64,000 nt of DNA from Odontocerum albicorne (taxonomy: Eukaryota > Arthropoda > Insecta > Trichoptera > Odontoceridae). Numbering within the stretch: position 1 is the stretch's first letter; each line of letters starts with the position of its first letter. The translations under genes and the position numbers were made by a program. The notes under the pieces were generated by a model. The model was not told where the DNA came from. It saw only the letters and a program-made list of their open reading frames with translations, and searched no databases. Below, piece after piece: positions 31,745 to 42,966 of the stretch. Location of the stretch: positions 30,988,043 through 31,052,042 of the forward strand of contig OX463849.1 in assembly GCA_949825065.1 (NCBI GenBank). Direction: 5' to 3'.

Positions 31745-32550
31745 ACTGTTCATATATTATCATAAATTTTGATAAGACCTCCCAAAAACTGTTATCTTCA
31801 AGTACTTTCTAAAGCTGCACACGCCACCTATATTCCTAACACTTAGGCTAAGGCCACACCAAAGTGCTTCGCTAGGTGCTATGTGACTAACAGACTAGGT
31901 GACTTCATGCTGGGCCACACCAAAGTGTTTCGCACAAATTCATTTGACGTTTGGGAGTGGTTGAGTCAACAAACTATGCCACTCTCAAAACTAACAAATT
32001 TCATTACAACTTACCATCTTTATTTACTTCCTGTGCAACTTCATTCCAAAGTGATTTTATTACAGGTACATTTTTGTATAATTTGCTTGATGGGCTCCAC
32101 AAAGGCTCCCTTTTATACACAGCTGTTATTAAAACTTCCGCCATCTTGTAAAATCACTTGGTGACACAATAAAATTAACCAACACGTCTGTTCGCTAGGA
32201 TACTCACTAAATGACTAATCGTCATGTAGCGTGGCGCGAAGCGTGCAGTGTGGCCATTGCGATAGTATGCGGTGCGTTGGTTCGCTAGGATATGTCGCCT
32301 AGCTCGCAGCGTAGCTCTAAGCACCAAGCGAGGCTCCTATCTGTGTGGCCCAAACCTTAGAGGTAGATCATTCCGTGTTCAGGCCCAGCAATGGAAAAAA
32401 CCCTATAATAATACCTCATTCTATCGGATCGATTCGGAACAATCAATTTATTCAATAAAGACGAAATCGACTTCACAGGTCTTCTCCACTGGGAAAGAAC
32501 ATCTGTCAAACACAGATTCAAAAGATACAAAGGATTCATCTCAGTGAAAA
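31745..32550 (-). mobile_element. Non-LTR 3' fragment split by a MITE
   Basis: Outside the MITE, 31745-31845 and 32357-32550 align with 490-760 (TTTTGATAAGACCTCCCAAA, then ATCGATTCGGAACAATCAAT and CACAGATTCAAAAGATACAA). Its uninterrupted paralogue at 490-760 confirms the insertion site. Confidence 0.55.
31846..32356. mobile_element. PIF/Harbinger-type MITE, 511 bp, TSD TTA
   Basis: The ends GGCTAAGGCCACACC and (complement of the right end) GGTTTGGGCCACAC are similar inverted termini. The 3-base target duplication TTA is perfect at 31843-31845 and 32357-32359, as expected for PIF/Harbinger elements. The interior holds GC-rich subterminal blocks with GCTAGG/CGCTTGG motifs and no transposase. 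Confidence 0.75.
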
Positions 32551-33109
32551 AATTATAAAAGGAATATTACATGAATATAAAAACGTATTTATTATACAGT
32601 GTATAAAAACGTATTATACACCGACATAAATTTAAAAGCTTTGTCTTAGCATTTAGGCTTTCACTTATTCATAAACGACACTTTGTGTGAGGGAGCACAG
32701 ATTTTGTGTCTTGTCCCAAGGTGCAGAAGACACTCGTTAGGCCACCTTTGGAACAATTAATTAAAAACTTGTAGAATATATTAAAATTAATGTCATATGA
32801 TAAGTAGTTGTATTATTATTTGACAAAATAAAACAATTAATAAAAATATTTTATATTTATTGAAAAAGTTCACAACATAATAAAGAACATTCTTCTTAAA
32901 ATCTATAAATCACAGTTTTTAATCTTAATGAGAGGTTTACACTTAAACCCATATCTTAATTTTGAATGGATATATTATATAAAGATCCTAAAGCAGCCAC
33001 TGCACTTCTAATATAATTATCGCCATTCCGTCTTATCTCCGCATTGATCAATGTGAAAGGATTTTTTCATAACTCTTGCATTCTTGTTTGCTCTATATAA
33101 ACAATATTT

Positions 33110-33310
33110 GCTTCCTAGTTGATTAAACACTGTGTTCCAGCCCGGGTGCTGTGGTTTTGATTCCCACTGTTTCCTAATTTTTAAAACATGTTCCAGTCTG
33201 GTTTTCACTTACGGCCTCTTTAAAATTTTACTGATTGATTAAAAGAGATTTTCACATGGCAAGAAACCCACCAGGTTGAACTGTATACAATGAAAATGTA
33301 ATACAATATA
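33110..33310 (+). repeat. SINE-A copy, diverged
   Basis: CCAGCCCGGGTGCTGTGGTT, TTGATTCCCAC (box B), TTCCAGTCTGGTTTTCACTT, GGCCTCTTTAAAA and CCCACCAGGTTGAACTG are in SINE-A order, ending in ATGAAAATGTAATACAATA. Confidence 0.65.
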
Positions 33311-33427
33311 TTAAAATAAGAATTCAACAAAATTTTCAATTACATTTCTTATACATATAAGAATTATCATTCAGCCCAACATAACGATTGCTGATCTTCA
33401 GAGATTAATATTTAAAATCTAATTCTG

Positions 33428-33433
33428 TTTATT
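33428..33433 (-). terminator. Polyadenylation signal of the 11-mer-repeat gene
   Basis: The minus strand has AATAAA about 100 bases after the stop codon at 33535, a normal 3' UTR distance. It is the first such hexamer downstream that I noticed. Confidence 0.55.
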
Positions 33434-33534
33434 ACAAACATTTGGGTATTATTTAAGAACATTAAACTTTCATTAAGGTGTCGATAACAAATTAAGATGA
33501 AATTTTTAATGAAAATTGCATCACTTATACAGTC

Positions 33535-33618
33535 TTATAATCCAATGAGACGCCCACCCAGATTGTTCAATTTCTCTGATGCTGATCTGGTTATCTGCTT
33601 AAATACATCAAAAGGCAC
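33535..33618 (-). CDS. Terminal coding exon of the 11-mer-repeat gene
   Basis: 84 bases including the TAA stop, phase 0, 27 residues beginning VPFDVFKQITRSASEKLNNL. The acceptor is TGTATTTTTCAG. It encodes one amphipathic helix and a Gly-rich end. Confidence 0.8.
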   Translation of the reverse strand: MPFDVFKQITRSASEKLNNLGGRLIGL

Positions 33619-36600
33619 CTGAAAAATACAATTAAGTCAAATAATGATCAGGTTAAAAAATATAAAGAGTCTTTCAAATTGAACAGTTTTTTTAATTCAA
33701 TTTTTTTAATTCTTGAATAAAACACAGATGTCCACTCTTTTGTCAAAATTTTCGATGACATTTTGGCATAATTGCGGTTCTAACTCACCAATAACGCGAA
33801 TAATTTCGTCCTTCAGCTCAGAAATTGATTGGGGGTCATTCTTATAGACCTGGCTTTTCACGTAACCCCAGAGAAAATAGTCCAACGGTGTCTTATCTTA
33901 ACATCACCGTTTCCGGATATTACAATACATAAAATAATTCAACAATTTGAACGCGTTGTTGTATTGTATACGTCTCCATTTTTATAAATGCCATACATTA
34001 CATTTCTCAAATGTCACAAGGCCCAGGCAAGTTCGCAACGCCATCTGTGTTTTATCCGAGAATTAAAAAAACTGCTCAATTTGAAATATTTATATTATGT
34101 ACTTTCTATAGATCGATAAATTAAAGGAACTCAGTCCTTTTAAACACTATGTGTCTCTTAGTTTTTATAGCCTTGTAATCCTTTCAAAAGATTAAAAAAA
34201 ATTATGACTTCACAGTTACCCTGCGAACTTGTTGCTGCATGTGCACATTGACAAAATGTTGTATTTGAACAAAGAGGATAATACATAGTATCACTGGTTA
34301 TATAATATAATGAAAAGATATACAGAGGTAACCATTTAAAACAATGTATAAAAATGAGTTGGAAATCGGAATGTAATGTTTTAAAATAAATGTATTTGTT
34401 TTTCTCATAAAATGTGTTATTTTCCTTTTGTATTTGTAAATTATTTTTATTTTGCAGCCCCTCTGATATTTCAACGAGACCCACAGGTTGAAAAACTATG
34501 CTATAAGCTTTCACTAAAAAAAGAAAATACTTAAATAGTTTTTTGTTTCAATTTCCTGTCAATGTACAGTTTTTGTTGGATCATTTCAGTGTTAAATTTA
34601 CTTTGAAAAATGAACACTTTGATGACATTAGTGGCCTAACATAGTTGGCAATATGATGAATAACATTTCAAAATGTTATGAAAAAAAATCGTGATCTGGG
34701 ATAATCAAGAGTTTACTGTTCATTAATTTTGCAAAGGTTTTCTTACATTCACAGCATTACTGACAAAGTTGGCAAGTCCTTCTGTAGTACCGACCAGGGC
34801 TTTCCCGATAGGAGCAAACTTGTCTCCACTATTTCCATATTTCTCTTCTTCCTTTATGGTGTCTACTACTGGCTGAGGCTGTATAAAAATACATATAAAA
34901 TATTAGATACATGTTGCATGCTTTGATATAATTTATTTTTATTCAAACTCAATAAAAATTCAACAGATAAGTAAAGCTGCTTGCCACAAAAGTTTGCATG
35001 CAATTTGCAAGTATGTTGTTACTGTACAATGTTTTAGAACATTCACTGCGATCTTTCAATATTTTATGCAATCAATCAATTTGAAGACTCTTGATTTCCA
35101 TCCAGAAGGATCATGTTAGATTCTGGATTGTTCACATAAATAGGGTTTAAGTCTTTATAGATTTGGATAAAATTTATTTCATTGTATACTTTTAATTTAT
35201 ATTACTTAAAAGATATTCTGGCCAGTAATAAAGTTCATTCCATTTATTGATTTTCTTGAATGATAACTTGAATAACAAAATCAATTTCAACAAAGTTATT
35301 GATGATTTTGCTAACCTAAAAGCTTGAAAAATAAAGTTAAAAATGTTTGACATTTAAATTCCATCTTTTTTTATGGTGGAAAATGACTTACATTCCCAAT
35401 TTCCGATTATATTAAGATTAAGACTGGGAAGCGATAATTTTTTTAAATAGTAAAAAATTGTCCATTTTAAAATAAGTAATCAGCTATTTTACCCATTCTT
35501 GAGAGTGTTTGAAAAAAAAGTTTACTGTGATTGTACTTCTGGTATACATTTTAAATTTTCAATTAATGTAATCAATTCATCATTATTCAAAGGATAAAAA
35601 CACCTAAATTTGGATGAATAACCATTAAAAAACTCTATCCCTAAAGTTGACGAAAACTTTCTTTGTTTATGGAAATCGACACATTCCTAATTTGAAATTT
35701 GACAAATTTTTTGACATATTTTTCTTTGAGTATTCGAAAGTGAATCTAAATGACTAATTAGTAAGTGATTTTTAATATTGAATAATTTAGGCAAATTTAG
35801 TTTTGAAGCGACACAATATTGTCATAAACGTTTCAAGTAAGATTAATTTTCTCTTGAAAATATTTAGAAAATACTAAAAAATGAGAAAATGAGTGGTATC
35901 ACTCTAAAGTTTATTGCTACAAGACCGCCGTAAGAAAATAATTATGAATTAGGTACCTGAAAGATTCCTGAAAAGAACCCATAAATATTGTCCTTTACAG
36001 ACTCCACTTGACTCAAAGGGCTTTCCACTTCTACTACAGCCATTTCTATTTTTCTTGGAGGATCAGCAAATGGATTGCCTTTGGGCTGAAGTAGAGGAAA
36101 AAATAATTCAAATTACTACACTAAGAGATGAGAAACAAATTAATGAAAAAGAAAAAAAAAGGATTAAAAAACATAGTTACTCGTATTTTACCTATTTTAT
36201 TTTAAAATTGTGGAGACGGTGTTATTCAACACAAAAACTTAATTTTTATAAATTTCTTTCTTTATAAATCTCAGAGTAATTACACACCATCCGTTATTTA
36301 TAAGAATATAAATGACTTCTGTTGAAAATATTTCTTTTTTAACCAATTAATGCTCAAAATCTGAGAAAATACATTTCTCACCCTTCATTTGTAATGATTT
36401 AAAATATTTTAAATACACTTAACTAACTCTTTTTTATCAGTTCTTTCTATGTTTACTCAGTTTACTTTATAAAATATTTTGAAAGAATAAAAAAATAGAT
36501 TGCGCGTCAGACCTGATGGCGAAGCTACCAGCCGCATACACATACGTTTAATGCTCCGCTAACATATGCATATTGTAAACAATTTTTTTTTATTTCATCA

Positions 36601-37699
36601 ATGTTATAATGAAAATTTACAGTTGGATGACTCCAAAAATGTTTTTCTTAGTTTATAAGACCTATGTTATAACCTTAAGGCCTTTTTCAACATCTTTCTG
36701 GTTTGTTGGAAGAGAGTGTCATGTGGCAATAAGCCCACTAGGCTGTATTGTATACAATTAAAGCTTAATACAATACAACATACAAACTGGAGATAAATAA
36801 TTCTGATACAATAACTAAATAGCCCTGTGCGATAAAACATTCTACTGCAATTGGTGCGACAATTTAGGTTAAATTAAATACCGAGAGCATGCACATGCAA
36901 TTATTGAAAGTCACGGAATTTTAGCTAGAATAAATGTACTTGTTTTGGATTCAATTCATATTCTTTCTATCAACCTGGTCCAACAACTCGTATTGGCCCA
37001 AATTACACATGACTGAATTTAAACAAGTTTGTTACTTACAAATACTTACAAATATTTCAGACTATTTAGTCATATAACATGCTTAAGAATAAAAAAGTAT
37101 TATCTAACCAGAATGCTTCTTGCTTGTCCAACCAAACCTCCGACAAGTGCTGACTTTTGGTTAACAGCGTTTCCAACAGTGTCAGTCAAACTGCTGACAG
37201 CATTTTGTGCCAAAGCAGATCCTTGACTGGTGATGCTTCCAACAACTTCGAGTTGTTGGTTAAGAGCACTTCCAGCTGCTTCATACTGATCTGTAAAAAC
37301 TTCCCCTACTGTTTTAAGACCTGACTGTAATCCATTGGAAACTGATGTAAATCCTCGTCCTACAGTATCACTGATTGTATTGACTTTAGTATTAATCTTA
37401 TCACTGACAGCACTCAGCCCAGTGTTGATAGCACCACTAACAGTGTTCAATCCAGTGTTGAACGTATCACTTACAGCTGTGTATCCCGCACCAATAGTTT
37501 CTGAAGCCGTTCCAACAAGTCCATTGATTGCAACTGCTTTTTCTGCTGCTGTACTTCTCAATGAGGCAATTTGGTCATTTGCTGTTGTTATCAGTTCTGG
37601 AGGAATAGCTTCAAGGGAGAGGCCTATCCTTTCAGGTCCTGCAGGGGCTGCACCACAGTTAACGAGCAGAAAGGTGAAGAAGATTACTGATTGTATCAT
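33535..37699 (-). CDS. Predicted secreted protein with twelve 11-residue repeats (4 coding exons)
   Basis: The coding exons are 37699-37109, 36085-35957, 34878-34747 and 33618-33535: 197+43+44+27 = 311 residues. All three introns are phase 0 with AG acceptors and GT donors. The ATG at 37699 was preferred over the in-frame ATG at 37735 because an acceptor (TTTTATTTCCAG, 37717-37716) separates them. Residues 1-17 form a signal peptide (MIQSVIFFTFLLVNC). Residues 64-195 are twelve unbroken 11-mers of the type AVSDTFNTGLN, hydrophobic at positions 2, 6 and 10. The C-terminal exons are acidic/Pro-bearing and then amphipathic, ending GGRLIGL. I do not recognise the family. 11-mer repeats of this kind form 11/3 helices on lipid in perilipin, synuclein and LEA proteins, so lipid or surface binding outside the cell is an inference. 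Confidence 0.85.
33672..34086 (-). mobile_element. TIR element with transposase remnant, inside the last intron
   Basis: 27-bp termini TTTCAAATTGAACAGTTTTT-TTAATTC (33672-33698) and the complement at 34060-34086 differ at one base. The minus strand encodes PLDYFLWGYVKSQVYKNDPQ, SISELKDEIIRVIGELEPQ and CQNVIENFDKRVDIC, the C-terminal end of a DDE_3-type Tc1/mariner-IS630 transposase. It is an internal-deletion derivative of about 415 bases, lying between coding exons 34747-34878 and 33535-33618. Confidence 0.75.
34747..34878 (-). CDS. Exon 4 of the 11-mer-repeat gene
   Basis: 132 bases, phase 0, 44 residues: PQPVVDTIKEEEKYGNSGDK followed by FAPIGKALVGTTEGLANFVS and NAVN. The acceptor is ATTTTTATACAG and the donor is GTAAGA. 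The second half returns to an amphipathic pattern. Confidence 0.8.
35957..36085 (-). CDS. Exon 3 of the 11-mer-repeat gene
   Basis: 129 bases, phase 0, encoding 43 residues that begin PKGNPFADPPRKIEMAVV and end NIYGFFSGIFQ. The acceptor is CCTCTACTTCAG and the donor is CAG/GTACCT. The segment is Pro/Glu-rich and breaks the 11-residue periodicity. Confidence 0.8.
36660..36780 (+). repeat. SINE-A tail in an intron
   Basis: TTAAGGCCTTTTTCAACATC, GGTTTGTTGGAAGAGAGTGT, CCCACTAGGCTGTATTG and TAATACAATACAA form the SINE-A 3' half. It lies antisense to the host gene, in the intron between its first two coding exons. Confidence 0.65.
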
Positions 37700-37715
37700 T
37701 TTTATGGTTAGAAAT
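37109..37715 (-). CDS. Exon with 5' UTR end, signal peptide and 11-mer repeats
   Basis: The exon opens at 37715 after a pyrimidine-rich acceptor, has 16 bases of 5' UTR, then the ATG at 37699. It ends with CTG before the donor GTTAGA (37108). Reading through the donor hits a stop three codons later, which is why the open frame seems to end near 37100. At least one noncoding exon must lie upstream and was not identified. Confidence 0.85.
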
Positions 37716-38146
37716 CTGGAAATAAAAATTGACAACTTTATAAGGATAAATTAAACATACAAACAAAGAAAACAGGTCTTAACATCTTTTTATTAAACGC
37801 ACACAGATTTTCTCTACTCCAAACATATTATTAAACATTCTATTTTATTTCTTAGCCCTGTTACCAGAATGTCAGTTAAATTTACAGATGACTTGTAATT
37901 CTTGTCATATGTAAATTTTGAAATATTTAATGTATTTTGGGTGTCATTCATTTGTGATACAATCAGAAAGTGACAGAGCTTGTTCATTAAAAATATTTAT
38001 ACTCAATATATTTCGTACATTCATTCATTACAATATTTTATGAAATAAATAAGTATATTTTAAATAGGTATTTTATGGATTAAAATATTTGAGTAATACA
38101 TAGTATGTTTTTGACCTTTAAATAGATATAGGCAGAGCTTTTTTGC

Positions 38147-38175
38147 GGTGGAGCGCAATGGAGTGGCGCTCCACC
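38147..38175. repeat. Perfect GC-rich hairpin
   Basis: GGTGGAGCGC (38147-38156) pairs with GCGCTCCACC (38166-38175) across a 9-base loop. The preceding GGCAGAGCTTTTTTGCGG resembles a hAT-type terminus, and AGCTCCGGCACCTTTTTTT near 38730 could be its partner, but I could not find a target duplication. Confidence 0.4.
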
Positions 38176-38974
38176 ACCTGTTTACGGTATATTAATGTTT
38201 CAAAAACAATTAACATAGACTGTACGCTTTCTTTTAATTGTTATTTTTTTTTTATTTATTTTTTTTTTCTTCTGTTTTGGTGGACATACCCTATTAATTT
38301 ATTTTCATTGTTTTTTTTATTTATGTACTTTTGGTTTATATGAATAAATAAAGGCTTGGGATAGAGAGAGAGGGAGGCATTAGTTTGCAAACTAGCTAAA
38401 GTTTGTCTTGCGTGTGAAGCTGATAGGAGGGCCGTCGGTCCTTTCGGATTCGGGAATGTGGTGGGGACCTCCCCCTCCCCCTCTCTTTCTCACCACGCTC
38501 TATGAAAATATTCAATTGTATGTTATGATGTTTTTACAATTTTATTTTATATTTATCCATAATTTGTAGATTTTTATTTATCTGTTTAACTTTAGTTTGA
38601 CATGTCGAAAGTAATAACAAAAATAAGTTGAATTTTGTTAAACTCTATGTGGCGTAGAAAAAACTGCTTTAATTTTCATTTAAATGGTATTTGAATACGA
38701 TTTTCTTTAGTAAAAAGCTTGACAAGAAGTGAGCTCCGGCACCTTTTTTTAAAAAAAAAACCACTGGATATAGGTATAAATAAATAGTAAGACCCCGCGT
38801 CCAAACTTTCCAGGCCTGCCTTGACTATAGTAGTTAAGTATCTCACAGTTCACCATCGCATATGTTGGAAATACTATCGCATCAGGACAGGTAACAGCAC
38901 TCTTACACGTCTTGGAGCAAGTGAGCATTGTTACAATACTAGAACCCTTCTTTAACATTTTTTGGTGTTCCATC

Positions 38975-39035
38975 AGGAAATTAACCTGAAACCCCTGGGC
39001 GGAAGACCTGCATCTTTCAACTAGACCACAGAAGT
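38975..39035 (-). repeat. tRNA-like SINE head
   Basis: The minus strand reads CTGTGGTCTAGTTGAAAGAT (box A) and CCTGGGGGTTTCAGG-like box B positions at tRNA spacing. The second box is degenerate. Confidence 0.4.
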
Positions 39036-39291
39036 TGTCTTGGTGGTTAAATATTTATGGTAAATACTTGAAAACATGATTCTAGAAACAATACTTTACT
39101 TATCCACAAAAACAGATATGCGCAATTCAGGGAATAGTAAGTAAAATTCAGTTGTTACATATAACCCCCCTAAAATACTACTAAAAGTTTTTCTCAGTTT
39201 ACAACTCAAAGTCACAACCAGTTGTTTGTTAATGGTTGGGTAAAACTAAAGGAATAATAAAAAATGTTACGAAAAATATACACATATACAG

Positions 39292-39818
39292 AGGTGTTTT
39301 TTTGGGTGTGATAGAATTTTTTTTTAAATAAAAAACATATAAATTATTTAAATGGCCGTGCATTTGAATTCAATTGATAGGTTGTTTTATGACAATTATT
39401 GTTTGAAGATAATTTCATTCATATATTGACCGTGGCTGGCTCTTATGTACCTTGACCGACCATAAGACGGGTTCCCATTAAAAAGATAGAATTTTAAAAT
39501 AAAATAAAACATCAACTAATAAACCAAAAATGGATCTGAAGGTTTAATTTGAAAGAATATTTCTTGTTGTTTATGATTTAAACAAGACATCGTTCAAATG
39601 GCTTCGACGGCTTCTTTTGCACTGACCAATTCGATCACGCCAATTTTCGATGACTCGGTGGAATAATAACACGACAAATGTTGGCCTCAAGTTCATCAAG
39701 AGTCTTGGGTTTGTTGGTGTAAACCTGTGATTTAACATAACCCCAAAGAAAATAATCCAGAGGCATTAAATCACACGATCTTGGCGGCTAATTCAAAATA
39801 CTATCACACCCAAAAAAA
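39292..39818 (-). mobile_element. TIR element with DDE transposase remnant
   Basis: Inverted ends share TTTTTTTGGGTGTGATAG (left 39297 onward, right to about 39818). The minus strand encodes PPRSCDLMPLDYFLWGYVKS, QVYTNKPKTLDELEANICRV, the same transposase family as at 33672 but a distinct lineage with different TIRs. The N-terminal half is missing. Confidence 0.65.
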
Positions 39819-39821
39819 TCT

Positions 39822-40160
39822 CGACACACATCCTTAGCCTCTTCTTCGTCATGTCCAATCTCGACACACATCCTTAGCCTCTTCTACATACATAAACCGT
39901 ATCATACAACTACTACGATCTCTTTGACTTTCTACATTTTCTTCTTTCAAAATATAATTCACTTGATCCTTCCATGCTTTCCTTGGTTTTCTTCTCTCAC
40001 GCCTTCCACTCATATTTGCACTACATATATCTGATTTGCTAGTTTTTCTTCATTCATTCGTTCCTCCTGCCCAAGCCTATCATAGAATACTCGTCTTCAT
40101 CTCACTTAACACATCAGCATTAAGTTCACATTCATCCCTTATCACCTAATTCCATAGAGC
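39822..40160 (-). mobile_element. LINE 3' end with a local duplication
   Basis: ATCTCGACACACATCCTTAG occurs twice (39820 and 39859), then ATTCACTTGATCCTTCCATG, CGCCTTCCACTCATATTTGC and AACACATCAGCATTAAGTTC. It belongs to the same family as 12845-13130. Confidence 0.6.
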
Positions 40161-40929
40161 AAATATCAATTGTTTAATAAAATAAGCCTTGAGTATTTTT
40201 TTAACTGTAATGTAAAAACCAGATTTGTTTTATAAGTTTCCTTTATTTTTGCAAGAATCCAATTTACTTTTTCATCCAATCTCAATTATTTGTCACATAA
40301 TACAATGGTACGCAAGAGGATGTCAATTAGATGAAGTTAAATGACACTTTTTGTTCATTTTTTCCTTCATTTCTTAGAAAAAATATTACAAAACTGGTTC
40401 CCCTTTACAGCCTTTCAAAAGGACAATTATCACATTTTTTACTGAACTGTGAGGTCATGGTTAGTTACAGGAAATTGTTTTATTTGTGTTTCTTAAGAAA
40501 AAATGACTATGTATTGTAAATCAAGTCATCTGAATTTTACGTCAAGTTATCGTGAAAATAAAATGTTTTAAATTTAAACAGCATTTTGTATAACATTTCC
40601 CCTGTATACAATGCAAACTAGGAATATGGCAATTTATTTCAACCTACTAAAAATATGTTTATTGATATTCTATATTTAAATGTTTCGATGTATATATTAA
40701 AAAAATTAAGATAATTTAATCCACACCAATATATTTTTGTAACAAAATATGATTTAATGAAATTGTTACTTAAATTAGTTTCCACATTCATTGAAATTAC
40801 TTAGTACCTACTTATATTTCAATTAAATCCCTTAATATTAAGTATCTAATTATCATCACAGTCAAAGTACGTTAATTCCATATTCCAGATACCAAATATC
40901 ACAAAAAAATTAAATTATGTATCACAATT

Positions 40930-41690
40930 TTTTTTAATTTGCACGGCACTACCCAACGATTGGAAATATCATTGACAAATTTCGTGAAGGTCGTCCAAAA
41001 TCGGTTGTTGTGCCAGAAAACATCGATGCTGTGCGTGAACTGATATTGCAAGATCATCATGTGACTTATCGTCAGATTGAAGCATGTTTGGGCATTAGTT
41101 CCACTTGCATACATTCAATATTGCATGAACATTTGGCCGTCAAAAAGATTTGTTCGCGTTGGATACTGCATAATTTGACAATCGCTCAAAAAAAGGCTCG
41201 TGTCTATTGATCCAAAGAAATGTTGAAAAAATTCGGCCGCGGTGCTTCAAAAGACGTCTATAAGATCGTGACAGGCGACGAATGATGGATATGAGCCAGA
41301 AAATAAACAGCAGTCGACTGTATGGGTCTTTCAAGACGAGCCAAATCCAACAAAAGTTGTTCGCGCACGAAGCACTTCGAAGCAAATGGTGGCTTGTTTC
41401 TTCGGTATAGATGCCCATGTCGCAACAGTGCCTTTAGTGGAACGTCGTACGGTCAATTCTGAATGGTACACCACCATTTGTTTGCCAGAAGTGTTCGGAG
41501 AAATGAGGAAAACCAACCGCCGAAGACGGACCATTCTCCACCACGACAATGCGAGCTCTCACACATCGGCTCAAACAAGTGACTTTTTGAGCACTCAAAA
41601 CATTGAATTGATGGGTCATCCACCGTACAGACCTAATTTAGCACCCAATGACTTATTTTTATTCCCGAAGGAAACACTTAAAAATATAAT
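40930..41690 (+). pseudogene. Mariner relic (older family)
   Basis: The forward strand gives GRPKSVVVPENIDAVRELIL, GISSTCIHSILHEH, IVTGDE, VFQDEPNPTKVVRARSTSKQ, LHHDNASSHTS and HPPYRPNLAPNDLFLFP. The spacing between the second and third acidic residues is 34, as in DD34D mariners. Stops occur after RVY and at the first catalytic Asp region. The C-terminal end is missing where the next mariner is inserted at 41692. Confidence 0.8.
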
Positions 41691-41691
41691 A

Positions 41692-42966
41692 TTAGGTCCC
41701 CACATACGAAACCGGCGTTTTGCCGTACTGGCAACTTTGATCTCAAATATCTTCTCTTTGGTTAGGAATTTCAAATTCAAATTTATACAGCTATTTACTC
41801 AAGTATTTGTGTTTCGAAAATTATAATTCATTTGTTTTTTCCTCAATTGTTTTTTTTCTTTGCGTCACTCAGTTTACAAAATGGAAAACTTGAAATATCG
41901 CGTTATTTACGAGTACGAGTTCCACCGTGGCACCAGTGCTGCAGAAACGGCTCGAAGGATTAATGATGTGTATGGCGACGGTGCCGCAAAAGAAAACACA
42001 GTGCGTTTTTGGTTCCAACGTTTTCGTTCTGGAAATTTCGACCTGCAGAACAAGCCCCGTGGAGAAAGTTGATAATGAAGAATTGAAGGCTATTGTGGAA
42101 GCGGATCCATCGCAAACCACGTCCGAGTTAGCTGCAGGCTGCGGTGTTAGTGATAAAACTGTTTTAATCCACTTGAAGCAAATTGGGAAGGTGAAAAAGC
42201 TTGAAAGGTGGGTACCTCACGAATTGAGTAAAGCAAATCAACAAACGCGCGTTGACTGCTGCGTTGCATTACTCAACCGGCACAATAATGAAGGGATTTT
42301 GAATCGAATCATTACCTGTGATGAAAAGTGGATCCTGTATGATAATCGGAAGCGCTCATCGCAATGGCTGAACCCTGCCAAACCAGCCAAACCATGCCCC
42401 AAGCGAAAATTGACTCCAAAAAAGTTACTTGTTAGCGTTTGGTGGACTAGTGCTGGTGTCGTTCACTACAGCTTTCTTAAATCTGGCCAGACGATTACGG
42501 CAGATGTCTATTGTCAGCAACTGCAAACCATGATGGAAAAGCTAGCTGCTAAACAACCGAGGCTGGTTAATCGCTCTAGGCCACTGCTGCTTCATGATAA
42601 CGCTAGACCACACACTGCACAACAGACGGCTACCAAATTAGAAGAGCTTCAATTGGAATGTCTAAGACATCCACCGTACTCTCCGGACCTTGCCCCAACA
42701 GATTACTATTTTTTTCGAAATTTGGATAACTTCTTGCAAGGGAAAAAATTCAACTCCGATGGGGCAGTCCAAACCGACTTCAAAGATTTTATTGATTCCC
42801 GTCCGAATGGTTTTTTTAGTAAAGGGATCGATGAACTACCTATGAGATGGCAAAAGTGCATAGATAGCAATGGTACATACTTTGATTAAATAAATATATT
42901 ATATTAAAAAAAATCAACTTTATGTTCCTCCCAAACAAAACGCCAATTTCACATGTAAGGACCCAA
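41692..42966 (+). mobile_element. Mariner copy 1, 1275 bp, TA target
   Basis: Terminal repeats of about 31 bp, TTAGGTCCCCACATACGAAA-CCGGCGTTTTG on the left and TTGGGTCCTTACATGTGAAA-TTGGCGTTTTG (complement) on the right, are flanked by TA. It sits directly at the end of an older mariner. It is about 99% identical by eye in its interior to copy 2 (49866-51141). Confidence 0.9.
41881..42889 (+). pseudogene. Mariner transposase, one frameshift
   Basis: The reading starts MENLKYRVIYEYEFHRGTSA (paired-like HTH region), shifts frame at about 42060 after NKPRG, and continues as VEKVDNEELKAIVEADPS, WVPHELSKANQQTR, ITCDEKWILYDNRKR, LLLHDNARPHTAQQ and YSPDLAPTDYYFF, ending DSNGTYFD. The catalytic triad D..D34D is intact. 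The WVPHEL and YSPDLAPTDY motifs and similarity to the SETMAR transposase domain suggest the cecropia subfamily. Only the HTH/linker frameshift disables it. Confidence 0.9.

Noticed and set aside
34158..34514. 118-codon minus-strand frame in the last intron of the repeat gene
   Set aside because: It has an AT-rich composition with no recognisable motif. The flanking exons join in phase without it.
37335..37754. 139-codon plus-strand frame opposite the secreted-protein exon
   Set aside because: It is the antisense shadow of the 11-residue-repeat exon. The minus strand has signal peptide, splice sites and in-phase downstream exons.
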